In this document: positions 1-9,295 of the stretch, in pieces | Position numbering within the stretch: the stretch's first letter is position 1 | Layout: each line of letters starts with the position of its first letter | Source of the DNA: Channallabes apus | Taxonomy: Eukaryota; Chordata; Actinopteri; Siluriformes; Clariidae | DNA: 64,000 nt | Assembly (NCBI GenBank): GCA_030522415.1 | Contig: JAMASW010000032.1 | Coordinates: 124,001 to 188,000 of the forward strand | Direction of reading: 5' to 3' | Notes under the pieces: model-generated | Told to the model about the DNA's origin: nothing | Seen by the model: the letters and a program-made list of their open reading frames with translations, nothing else | Databases searched by the model: none | Program-made: the position numbers and the translations under genes

Positions 1-66
1 GCATGAAAGTGAATGAGATGAACATTTTCAATACATTAATGTATTCTTTGCATACATGTTGAAAAA
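1..66 (+). repeat. Truncated short monomer S1 at the window edge
   Basis: The window opens inside a short monomer, at the GCATGAAAG block (about monomer base 62). The GATGAAC and CATTAATGTATT variants identify it as subtype S1. The next monomer starts at 67, so the array continues beyond the left edge. Confidence 0.95.
30..45. other. 16-bp perfect palindrome AATACATTAATGTATT (first copy)
   Basis: Monomer bases 91-106 in subtypes D, F, S1, S2, K and mosaics form a perfect 16-bp palindrome. The other haplotype, AATACAGTAATGCATT, differs at two positions and breaks the symmetry twice, but it creates ATGCA-TTCTT-TGCAT a few bases further on. No protein is known to me for this site. It could be a dimeric protein site or a cruciform; this is inference. 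Confidence 0.85.
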
Positions 67-129
67 CCGCTTTCCTGAGCTCGTAGAGAGCTAAGAACGC
101 AGCAAACGCTTTATCTCACCGTCTTGTGC
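67..129. other. Conserved CpG-bearing core of the monomer (first full copy)
   Basis: Monomer bases 1-63 hold five CpGs (at about bases 2, 16, 32, 41 and 54), against none to one or two in the rest. They also hold a small inverted repeat, AGCTC-GTAGA-GAGCT. This block is almost unchanged in every long and short monomer. The variants seen are CCTGAG/CCCGAG, GAGGTCG, GAACTCG, GTAGAAAGC, GCTTAG, GCTACG, AAATGC, the inserted A and TCTGGTGC. It could be a bound or structural element, or it could simply be homogenised. Function is not shown. Confidence 0.75.
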
Positions 130-234
130 ATGAAAGTGAAAGAGATTATCATTTTCAATACAGTAATGCATTCTTTGCATACATGTTGAAAAACAACTTT
201 TTTGTTCTTCTTATTTTACTCATTTTGTTCCAGA

Positions 235-256
235 AAAATGAATACAAATTCATTTT
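235..256. other. Perfect inverted repeat in long-only segment, 9-bp arms (first copy)
   Basis: AAAATGAAT, four bases ACAA, then ATTCATTTT: 9-bp perfect arms, in monomers with the CAAATTC variant (A, B, E). Monomers with CAGACTC or CAAACTC keep 7-bp arms (AAAATGA/TCATTTT) with an 8-bp loop. A second TCATTTT lies just upstream (CTCATTTTGTTCC), so AAAATGA can pair with either side, giving two mutually exclusive hairpins. Short monomers lack the whole structure. Confidence 0.85.
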
Positions 257-291
257 GTTTTACATACCTATACATTAGTTGTGTGAGAAAA

Positions 292-520
292 CCGCTTTCC
301 TGAGCTCGTAGAGAGCTAAGAACGCAGCAAACGCTTTATCTCACCGTCTTGTGCCTGAAAGTGAAAGAGATGATCATTTTCAATACAGTAATGCATTCTT
401 TGCATACATGTTGAAAAGCAACTTTTTTGTTCTTCTTATTTTACTCATTTTGTTCCAGAAAAATGAATACAAATTCATTTTGTTTGTTTTACATACCTAT
501 ACATTAGTTGTGTGAGAAAA
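292..520 (+). repeat. Long monomer subtype B, 229 bp (reference copy)
   Basis: Defined by GTGCCTGAAAG (C where most have A), GATGATC, CAGTAATGC, GAAAAGCAAC at the start of the long-only segment, TTATTTTACTC, CAAATTC and CCTATAC. Variant B' (for example 18705-18933) has the usual GAAAAACAAC. Right of about 18 kb only B' is seen. Confidence 0.93.
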
Positions 521-746
521 CCGCTTTCCTGAGCTCGTAGAGAGCTAAGAACGCAGCAAACGCTTTATCTCACCGTCTTGTGCCTGAAAGTGAAAGAGAT
601 GATCATTTTCAATACAGTAATGCATTCTTTGCATACATGTTGAAAAATAACTTTTTTGTTCTTCTTTTTCTCATTTTGTTCCAGAAAAATGAATACAGAC
701 TCATTTTGTTTGTTTTACATACGTACACATTAGTTGTGTGAGAAAA
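521..746 (+). repeat. Long monomer subtype C, 226 bp (reference copy)
   Basis: Defined by GTGCCTGAAAG, GATGATC, CAGTAATGC, GAAAAATAAC, CTTTTTCTC, CAGACTC and ACGTACAC. It is one of the commonest long subtypes across the whole window. It usually precedes a monomer that starts CCGCTTTCCCGAG, so C followed by D or K is a stable pair. Confidence 0.93.
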
Positions 747-972
747 CCGCTTTCCCGAGCTCGTAGAGAGCTAAGAACGCAGCAAACGCTTTATCTCACC
801 GTCTTGTGCATGAAAGTGAATGAGATGATCATTTTCAATACATTAATGTATTCTTTGCATACATGTTGAAAAACAACTTTTTTGTTCTTCTTTTCCCCAT
901 TTTGTTCCAGAAAAATGAATACAAACTCATTTTGTTTGTTTTACATACGTACACATTAGTTGTGTGAGAAAA
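747..972 (+). repeat. Long monomer subtype D, 226 bp (reference copy)
   Basis: Starts CCGCTTTCCCGAG in place of CCTGAG, giving an extra CpG. It then has GAATGAGATGATC, the CATTAATGTATT palindromic haplotype, CTTTTCCCCAT, CAAACTC and ACGTACAC. It is almost always followed by a short monomer. A D-D pair occurs once, at 20318-20769; the first copy has GTAGAAAGC and AGACTC. Confidence 0.93.
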
Positions 973-1099
973 CCGCTTTCCTGAGCTCGTAGAGAGCTAA
1001 GAACGCAGCAAACGCTTTATCTCACCGTCTTGTGCATGAAAGTGAATGAGATGAACATTTTCAATACATTAATGTATTCTTTGCATACATGTTGAAAAA
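973..1099 (+). repeat. Short monomer subtype S1, 127 bp (reference copy)
   Basis: Runs from CCGCTTTCC to GTTGAAAAA and then restarts directly with the next CCGCTTTCC. Diagnostic bases are GAATGAGATGAAC and CATTAATGTATT. Against a 226-bp monomer it lacks 99 bp, from CAACTTTTTTG to GTGTGAGAAAA. The deletion ends share AAAAC, as expected for one microhomology-mediated deletion that was then amplified. S1 marks the left part of the array and the ends of several higher-order units on the right. Confidence 0.95.
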
Positions 1100-1325
1100 C
1101 CGCTTTCCTGAGGTCGTAGAGAGCTAAGAACGCAGCAAACGCTTTATCTCACCGTCTTGTGCATGAAAGTGAAAGAGATTATCATTTTCAATACAGTAAT
1201 GCATTCTTTGCATACATGTTGAAAAACAACTTTTTTGTTCTTCTTTTTCTCATTTTGTTCCAGAAAAATGAATACAGACTCATTTTGTTTGTTTTACATA
1301 CCTATACATTAGTTGTGTGAGAAAA
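1100..1325 (+). repeat. Long monomer subtype G, 226 bp (reference copy)
   Basis: Starts CCTGAGGTCG, with C to G in the otherwise constant GAGCTC site. It then has GAAAGAGATTATC, CAGTAATGC, CTTTTTCTC, CAGACTC and CCTATAC. The order G C D S1 (805 bp) recurs through the left half, including a head-to-tail pair at 9423-11032. G-like copies with normal GAGCTC occur in the right half; those at 34320, 39205 and 47675 have TTCTTCCTTTTC. Confidence 0.92.
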
Positions 1326-1904
1326 CCGCTTTCCTGAGCTCGTAGAGAGCTAAGAACGCAGCAAACGCTTTATCTCACCGTCTTGTGCCTGAAAGTGAAA
1401 GAGATGATCATTTTCAATACAGTAATGCATTCTTTGCATACATGTTGAAAAATAACTTTTTTGTTCTTCTTTTTCTCATTTTGTTCCAGAAAAATGAATA
1501 CAGACTCATTTTGTTTGTTTTACATACGTACACATTAGTTGTGTGAGAAAACCGCTTTCCCGAGCTCGTAGAGAGCTAAGAACGCAGCAAACGCTTTATC
1601 TCACCGTCTTGTGCATGAAAGTGAATGAGATGATCATTTTCAATACATTAATGTATTCTTTGCATACATGTTGAAAAACAACTTTTTTGTTCTTCTTTTC
1701 CCCATTTTGTTCCAGAAAAATGAATACAAACTCATTTTGTTTGTTTTACATACGTACACATTAGTTGTGTGAGAAAACCGCTTTCCTGAGCTCGTAGAGA
1801 GCTAAGAACGCAGCAAACGCTTTATCTCACCGTCTTGTGCATGAAAGTGAATGAGATGAACATTTTCAATACATTAATGTATTCTTTGCATACATGTTGA
1901 AAAA

Positions 1905-2031
1905 CCGCTTTCCTGAGCTCGTAGAGAGCTAAGAACGCAGCAAACGCTTTATCTCACCGTCTTGTGCATGAAAGTGAAAGAGATTATCATTTTCAATACA
2001 TTAATGTATTCTTTGCATACATGTTGAAAAA
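1905..2031 (+). repeat. Short monomer subtype S2, 127 bp (reference copy)
   Basis: Short unit with GAAAGAGATTATC and CATTAATGTATT. It normally follows S1 directly, making an S1-S2 short doublet of 254 bp, and precedes E or B. I saw doublets but no run of three shorts. Confidence 0.92.
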
Positions 2032-2260
2032 CCGCTTTCCTGAGCTCGTAGAGAGCTAAGAACGCAGCAAACGCTTTATCTCACCGTCTTGTGCATGAAA
2101 GTCAAAGAGATTATCATTTTCAATACAGTAATGCATTCTTTGCATACATGTTGAAAAACAACTTTTTTGTTCTTCTTATTTTACTCATTTTGTTCCAGAA
2201 AAATGAATACAAATTCATTTTGTTTGTTTTACATACCTATACATTAGTTGTGTGAGAAAA
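2032..2260 (+). repeat. Long monomer subtype E, 229 bp (reference copy)
   Basis: Recognised by CATGAAAGTCAAAG (G to C), GATTATC, CAGTAATGC, TTATTTTACTC, CAAATTC and CCTATAC. Copies at 27132, 30726, 35611 and 44081 also carry CATTTTCTTCC in place of CATTTTGTTCC. Confidence 0.92.
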
Positions 2261-2489
2261 CCGCTTTCCTGAGCTCGTAGAGAGCTAAGAACGCAGCAAA
2301 CGCTTTATCTCACCGTCTTGTGCATGAAAGTGAATGAGATGATCATTTTCAATACATTAATGTATTCTTTGCATACATGTTGAAAAACAACTTTTTTGAT
2401 CTTCTTTTTTTACTCATTTTGTTCCAGAAAAATGAATACAGACTCATTTTGTTTGTTTTACATACCTACACATTAGTTGTGTGAGAAAA
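2261..2489 (+). repeat. Long monomer subtype F, 229 bp (reference copy)
   Basis: Recognised by GAATGAGATGATC, CATTAATGTATT, TTTTTTGATCTTC, CTTTTTTTACTC, CAGACTC and CCTACAC. It follows E. On the right the variant F' (for example 33159-33387) has TTTTTTGATATTC and GAAATATGAATAC. The copies at 54171 and 59859 have GATATTC with normal AAAAATG. The copy at 12098 is 3 bp shorter in the T tract. Confidence 0.92.
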
Positions 2490-2715
2490 CCGCTTTCCTG
2501 AGCTCGTAGAGAGCTTAGAACGCAGCAAACGCTTTATCTCACCGTCTTGTGCATGAAAGTGAAAGAGATTATCATTTTCAATACAGTAATGCATTCTTTG
2601 CATACATGTTGAAAAATAACTTTTTTGTTCTTCTTTTTCTCATTTTGTTCCAGAAAAATGAATACAGACTCATTTTGTTTGTTTTACATACGTACACATT
2701 AGTTGTGTGAGAAAA
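2490..2715 (+). repeat. Long monomer subtype H, 226 bp (reference copy)
   Basis: Carries GAGAGCTTAGAAC (A to T) followed by GAAAGAGATTATC, CAGTAATGC, GAAAAATAAC, CTTTTTCTC, AGACTC and ACGTACAC. It is seen only in the two leftmost higher-order copies (2490 and 5139). Elsewhere GAGCTTAG belongs to subtype I. Confidence 0.9.
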
Positions 2716-2842
2716 CCGCTTTCCTGAGCTCGTAGAGAGCTAAGAACGCAGCAAACGCTTTATCTCACCGTCTTGTGCATGAAAGTGAATGAGATGAACA
2801 TTTTCAATACATTAATGTATTCTTTGCATACATGTTGAAAAA

Positions 2843-5491
2843 CCGCTTTCCTGAGCTCGTAGAGAGCTAAGAACGCAGCAAACGCTTTATCTCACCGTCT
2901 TGTGCATGAAAGTGAAAGAGATTATCATTTTCAATACAGTAATGCATTCTTTGCATACATGTTGAAAAACAACTTTTTTGTTCTTCTTATTTTACTCATT
3001 TTGTTCCAGAAAAATGAATACAAATTCATTTTGTTTTACATACCTATACATTAGTTGTGTGAGAAAACCGCTTTCCTGAACTCGTAGAGAGCTAAGAACG
3101 CAGCAAACGCTTTATCTCACCGTCTTGTGCCTGAAAGTGAAAGAGATGATCATTTTCAATACAGTAATGCATTCTTTGCATACATGTTGAAAAGCAACTT
3201 TTTTGTTCTTCTTATTTTACTCATTTTGTTCCAGAAAAATGAATACAAATTCATTTTGTTTGTTTTACATACCTATACATTAGTTGTGTGAGAAAACCGC
3301 TTTCCTGAGCTCGTAGAGAGCTAAGAACGCAGCAAACGCTTTATCTCACCGTCTTGTGCCTGAAAGTGAAAGAGATGATCATTTTCAATACAGTAATGCA
3401 TTCTTTGCATACATGTTGAAAAATAACTTTTTTGTTCTTCTTTTTCTCATTTTGTTCCAGAAAAATGAATACAGACTCATTTTGTTTGTTTTACATACGT
3501 ACACATTAGTTGTGTGAGAAAACCGCTTTCCCGAGCTCGTAGAGAGCTAAGAACGCAGCAAACGCTTTATCTCACCGTCTTGTGCATGAAAGTGAATGAG
3601 ATGATCATTTTCAATACATTAATGTATTCTTTGCATACATGTTGAAAAACAACTTTTTTGTTCTTCTTTTCCCCATTTTGTTCCAGAAAAATGAATACAA
3701 ACTCATTTTGTTTGTTTTACATACGTACACATTAGTTGTGTGAGAAAACCGCTTTCCTGAGCTCGTAGAGAGCTAAGAACGCAGCAAACGCTTTATCTCA
3801 CCGTCTTGTGCATGAAAGTGAATGAGATGAACATTTTCAATACATTAATGTATTCTTTGCATACATGTTGAAAAACCGCTTTCCTGAGGTCGTAGAGAGC
3901 TAAGAACGCAGCAAACGCTTTATCTCACCGTCTTGTGCATGAAAGTGAAAGAGATTATCATTTTCAATACAGTAATGCATTCTTTGCATACATGTTGAAA
4001 AACAACTTTTTTGTTCTTCTTTTTCTCATTTTGTTCCAGAAAAATGAATACAGACTCATTTTGTTTGTTTTACATACCTATACATTAGTTGTGTGAGAAA
4101 ACCGCTTTCCTGAGCTCGTAGAGAGCTAAGAACGCAGCAAACGCTTTATCTCACCGTCTTGTGCCTGAAAGTGAAAGAGATGATCATTTTCAATACAGTA
4201 ATGCATTCTTTGCATACATGTTGAAAAATAACTTTTTTGTTCTTCTTTTTCTCATTTTGTTCCAGAAAAATGAATACAGACTCATTTTGTTTGTTTTACA
4301 TACGTACACATTAGTTGTGTGAGAAAACCGCTTTCCCGAGCTCGTAGAGAGCTAAGAACGCAGCAAACGCTTTATCTCACCGTCTTGTGCATGAAAGTGA
4401 ATGAGATGATCATTTTCAATACATTAATGTATTCTTTGCATACATGTTGAAAAACAACTTTTTTGTTCTTCTTTTCCCCATTTTGTTCCAGAAAAATGAA
4501 TACAAACTCATTTTGTTTGTTTTACATACGTACACATTAGTTGTGTGAGAAAACCGCTTTCCTGAGCTCGTAGAGAGCTAAGAACGCAGCAAACGCTTTA
4601 TCTCACCGTCTTGTGCATGAAAGTGAAAGAGATTATCATTTTCAATACATTAATGTATTCTTTGCATACATGTTGAAAAACCGCTTTCCTGAGCTCGTAG
4701 AGAGCTAAGAACGCAGCAAACGCTTTATCTCACCGTCTTGTGCATGAAAGTCAAAGAGATTATCATTTTCAATACAGTAATGCATTCTTTGCATACATGT
4801 TGAAAAACAACTTTTTTGTTCTTCTTATTTTACTCATTTTGTTCCAGAAAAATGAATACAAATTCATTTTGTTTGTTTTACATACCTATACATTAGTTGT
4901 GTGAGAAAACCGCTTTCCTGAGCTCGTAGAGAGCTAAGAACGCAGCAAACGCTTTATCTCACCGTCTTGTGCATGAAAGTGAATGAGATGATCATTTTCA
5001 ATACATTAATGTATTCTTTGCATACATGTTGAAAAACAACTTTTTTGATCTTCTTTTTTTACTCATTTTGTTCCAGAAAAATGAATACAGACTCATTTTG
5101 TTTGTTTTACATACCTACACATTAGTTGTGTGAGAAAACCGCTTTCCTGAGCTCGTAGAGAGCTTAGAACGCAGCAAACGCTTTATCTCACCGTCTTGTG
5201 CATGAAAGTGAAAGAGATTATCATTTTCAATACAGTAATGCATTCTTTGCATACATGTTGAAAAATAACTTTTTTGTTCTTCTTTTTCTCATTTTGTTCC
5301 AGAAAAATGAATACAGACTCATTTTGTTTGTTTTACATACGTACACATTAGTTGTGTGAGAAAACCGCTTTCCTGAGCTCGTAGAGAGCTAAGAACGCAG
5401 CAAACGCTTTATCTCACCGTCTTGTGCATGAAAGTGAATGAGATGAACATTTTCAATACATTAATGTATTCTTTGCATACATGTTGAAAAA
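2843..5491 (+). repeat. Higher-order repeat copy 2, 2649 bp (one short monomer lost)
   Basis: Order is A B C D S1 G C D S2 E F H S1. It matches copy 1 except that the S1-S2 doublet is a single S2, so it is exactly 127 bp shorter. The B monomer at 3068 also has CTGAACTCG in place of CTGAGCTCG. Unequal exchange between adjacent short monomers explains the loss. Confidence 0.92.
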
Positions 5492-7329
5492 CCGCTTTCC
5501 TGAGCTCGTAGAGAGCTAAGAACGCAGCAAACGCTTTATCTCACCGTCTTGTGCATGAAAGTGAAAGAGATTATCATTTTCAATACAGTAATGCATTCTT
5601 TGCATACATGTTGAAAAACAACTTTTTTGTTCTTCTTATTTTACTCATTTTGTTCCAGAAAAATGAATACAAATTCATTTTGTTTTACATACCTATACAT
5701 TAGTTGTGTGAGAAAACCGCTTTCCTGAGCTCGTAGAGAGCTAAGAACGCAGCAAACGCTTTATCTCACCGTCTTGTGCCTGAAAGTGAAAGAGATGATC
5801 ATTTTCAATACAGTAATGCATTCTTTGCATACATGTTGAAAAGCAACTTTTTTGTTCTTCTTATTTTACTCATTTTGTTCCAGAAAAATGAATACAAATT
5901 CATTTTGTTTGTTTTACATACCTATACATTAGTTGTGTGAGAAAACCGCTTTCCTGAGCTCGTAGAGAGCTAAGAACGCAGCAAACGCTTTATCTCACCG
6001 TCTTGTGCCTGAAAGTGAAAGAGATGATCATTTTCAATACAGTAATGCATTCTTTGCATACATGTTGAAAAATAACTTTTTTGTTCTTCTTTTTCTCATT
6101 TTGTTCCAGAAAAATGAATACAGACTCATTTTGTTTGTTTTACATACGTACACATTAGTTGTGTGAGAAAACCGCTTTCCCGAGCTCGTAGAGAGCTAAG
6201 AACGCAGCAAACGCTTTATCTCACCGTCTTGTGCATGAAAGTGAATGAGATGATCATTTTCAATACATTAATGTATTCTTTGCATACATGTTGAAAAACA
6301 ACTTTTTTGTTCTTCTTTTCCCCATTTTGTTCCAGAAAAATGAATACAAACTCATTTTGTTTGTTTTACATACGTACACATTAGTTGTGTGAGAAAACCG
6401 CTTTCCTGAGCTCGTAGAGAGCTAAGAACGCAGCAAACGCTTTATCTCACCGTCTTGTGCATGAAAGTGAATGAGATGAACATTTTCAATACATTAATGT
6501 ATTCTTTGCATACATGTTGAAAAACCGCTTTCCTGAGGTCGTAGAGAGCTAAGAACGCAGCAAACGCTTTATCTCACCGTCTTGTGCATGAAAGTGAAAG
6601 AGATTATCATTTTCAATACAGTAATGCATTCTTTGCATACATGTTGAAAAACAACTTTTTTGTTCTTCTTTTTCTCATTTTGTTCCAGAAAAATGAATAC
6701 AGACTCATTTTGTTTGTTTTACATACCTATACATTAGTTGTGTGAGAAAACCGCTTTCCTGAGCTCGTAGAGAGCTAAGAACGCAGCAAACGCTTTATCT
6801 CACCGTCTTGTGCCTGAAAGTGAAAGAGATGATCATTTTCAATACAGTAATGCATTCTTTGCATACATGTTGAAAAATAACTTTTTTGTTCTTCTTTTTC
6901 TCATTTTGTTCCAGAAAAATGAATACAGACTCATTTTGTTTGTTTTACATACGTACACATTAGTTGTGTGAGAAAACCGCTTTCCCGAGCTCGTAGAGAG
7001 CTAAGAACGCAGCAAACGCTTTATCTCACCGTCTTGTGCATGAAAGTGAATGAGATGATCATTTTCAATACATTAATGTATTCTTTGCATACATGTTGAA
7101 AAACAACTTTTTTGTTCTTCTTTTCCCCATTTTGTTCCAGAAAAATGAATACAAACTCATTTTGTTTGTTTTACATACGTACACATTAGTTGTGTGAGAA
7201 AACCGCTTTCCTGAGCTCGTAGAGAGCTAAGAACGCAGCAAACGCTTTATCTCACCGTCTTGTGCATGAAAGTGAATGAGATGAACATTTTCAATACATT
7301 AATGTATTCTTTGCATACATGTTGAAAAA
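5492..7329 (+). repeat. Higher-order repeat copy 3, partial
   Basis: Order is A B C D S1 G C D S1. The copy then leaves the 2776-bp pattern: the next monomer is C where S2 is expected. The junction at about 7330 joins two higher-order families at an exact monomer boundary. Confidence 0.9.
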
Positions 7330-9069
7330 CCGCTTTCCTGAGCTCGTAGAGAGCTAAGAACGCAGCAAACGCTTTATCTCACCGTCTTGTGCCTGAAAGT
7401 GAAAGAGATGATCATTTTCAATACAGTAATGCATTCTTTGCATACATGTTGAAAAATAACTTTTTTGTTCTTCTTTTTCTCATTTTGTTCCAGAAAAATG
7501 AATACAGACTCATTTTGTTTGTTTTACATACGTACACATTAGTTGTGTGAGAAAACCGCTTTCCCGAGCTCGTAGAGAGCTAAGAACGCAGCAAACGCTT
7601 TATCTCACCGTCTTGTGCATGAAAGTGAATGAGATGATCATTTTCAATACATTAATGTATTCTTTGCATACATGTTGAAAAACAACTTTTTTGTTCTTCT
7701 TTTCCCCATTTTGTTCCAGAAAAATGAATACAAACTCATTTTGTTTGTTTTACATACGTACACATTAGTTGTGTGAGAAAACCGCTTTCCTGAGCTCGTA
7801 GAGAGCTAAGAACGCAGCAAACGCTTTATCTCACCGTCTTGTGCATGAAAGTGAATGAGATGAACATTTTCAATACATTAATGTATTCTTTGCATACATG
7901 TTGAAAAACCGCTTTCCTGAGGTCGTAGAGAGCTAAGAACGCAGCAAACGCTTTATCTCACCGTCTTGTGCATGAAAGTGAAAGAGATTATCATTTTCAA
8001 TACAGTAATGCATTCTTTGCATACATGTTGAAAAACAACTTTTTTGTTCTTCTTTTTCTCATTTTGTTCCAGAAAAATGAATACAGACTCATTTTGTTTG
8101 TTTTACATACCTATACATTAGTTGTGTGAGAAAACCGCTTTCCTGAGCTCGTAGAGAGCTAAGAACGCAGCAAACGCTTTATCTCACCGTCTTGTGCCTG
8201 AAAGTGAAAGAGATGATCATTTTCAATACAGTAATGCATTCTTTGCATACATGTTGAAAAATAACTTTTTTGTTCTTCTTTTTCTCATTTTGTTCCAGAA
8301 AAATGAATACAGACTCATTTTGTTTGTTTTACATACGTACACATTAGTTGTGTGAGAAAACCGCTTTCCCGAGCTCGTAGAGAGCTAAGAACGCAGCAAA
8401 CGCTTTATCTCACCGTCTTGTGCATGAAAGTGAATGAGATGATCATTTTCAATACATTAATGTATTCTTTGCATACATGTTGAAAAACAACTTTTTTGTT
8501 CTTCTTTTCCCCATTTTGTTCCAGAAAAATGAATACAAACTCATTTTGTTTGTTTTACATACGTACACATTAGTTGTGTGAGAAAACCGCTTTCCTGAGC
8601 TCGTAGAGAGCTAAGAACGCAGCAAACGCTTTATCTCACCGTCTTGTGCATGAAAGTGAATGAGATGAACATTTTCAATACATTAATGTATTCTTTGCAT
8701 ACATGTTGAAAAACCGCTTTCCTGAGCTCGTAGAGAGCTAAGAACGCAGCAAACGCTTTATCTCACCGTCTTGTGCATGAAAGTGAAAGAGATTATCATT
8801 TTCAATACATTAATGTATTCTTTGCATACATGTTGAAAAACCGCTTTCCTGAGCTCGTAGAGAGCTAAGAACGCAGCAAACGCTTTATCTCACCGTCTTG
8901 TGCCTGAAAGTGAAAGAGATGATCATTTTCAATACAGTAATGCATTCTTTGCATACATGTTGAAAAGCAACTTTTTTGTTCTTCTTATTTTACTCATTTT
9001 GTTCCAGAAAAATGAATACAAATTCATTTTGTTTGTTTTACATACCTATACATTAGTTGTGTGAGAAAA

Positions 9070-9295
9070 CCGCTTTCCTGAGCTCGTAGAGAGCTAAGAA
9101 CGCAGCAAACGCTTTATCTCACCGTCTTGTGCCTGAAAGTGAAAGAGATGATCATTTTCAATACATTAATGTATTCTTTGCATACATGTTGAAAAACAAC
9201 TTTTTTGTTCTTCTTTTCCCCATTTTGTTCCAGAAAAATGAATACAAACTCATTTTGTTTGTTTTACATACGTACACATTAGTTGTGTGAGAAAA
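9070..9295 (+). repeat. Mosaic long monomer Dh (C-like front, D-like back)
   Basis: The front half reads GTGCCTGAAAG and GAAAGAGATGATC, as in subtypes B and C. From the CATTAATGTATT haplotype on it reads like D (CTTTTCCCCAT, CAAACTC, ACGTACAC). The switch lies between about monomer bases 80 and 96. Further copies are at 11389, 14643 and 16962. It looks like a within-monomer recombination product amplified with its higher-order unit. Confidence 0.85.

Larger units (their letters stand above)
67..291 (+). repeat. Long monomer subtype A, 225-bp form (reference copy)
   Basis: Long unit with GAAAGAGATTATC, CAGTAATGCATT, TTATTTTACTC, a CAAATTCATTTTG hairpin arm and CCTATAC. This copy and those at 2843 and 5492 carry TTTTGTTTTAC, where other A copies (for example 18476-18704, 229 bp) carry TTTTGTTTGTTTTAC. 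This is a 4-bp GTTT slippage difference. Further subtypes have the same front half. A' (26776-27004) has AGACTC and ACGTAC in place of AAATTC and CCTATAC. A'' (23875-24100) is A' with one TTC triplet fewer, so 226 bp. Confidence 0.95.
67..2842 (+). repeat. Higher-order repeat copy 1, 2776 bp, 14 monomers
   Basis: Monomer order is A B C D S1 G C D S1 S2 E F H S1, with lengths 225, 229, 226, 226, 127, 226, 226, 226, 127, 127, 229, 229, 226, 127. The sum is 2776, and the next A monomer starts at 2843. Four of the 14 monomers are short. Confidence 0.93.

Noticed and set aside
128..226. Long-only 99-bp segment as a mobile-element insertion
   Set aside because: There are no terminal inverted repeats or target-site duplication beyond the AAAAC microhomology, and no coding capacity. 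A simple deletion producing the short form is the more economical reading, though the direction is not proven.
747..770. CENP-B box in the CCCGAG variant (CGGG on the minus strand)
   Set aside because: Only CGGG is present. The required spacing of TTCG and A upstream of CGGG is not met in the minus-strand sequence around it.
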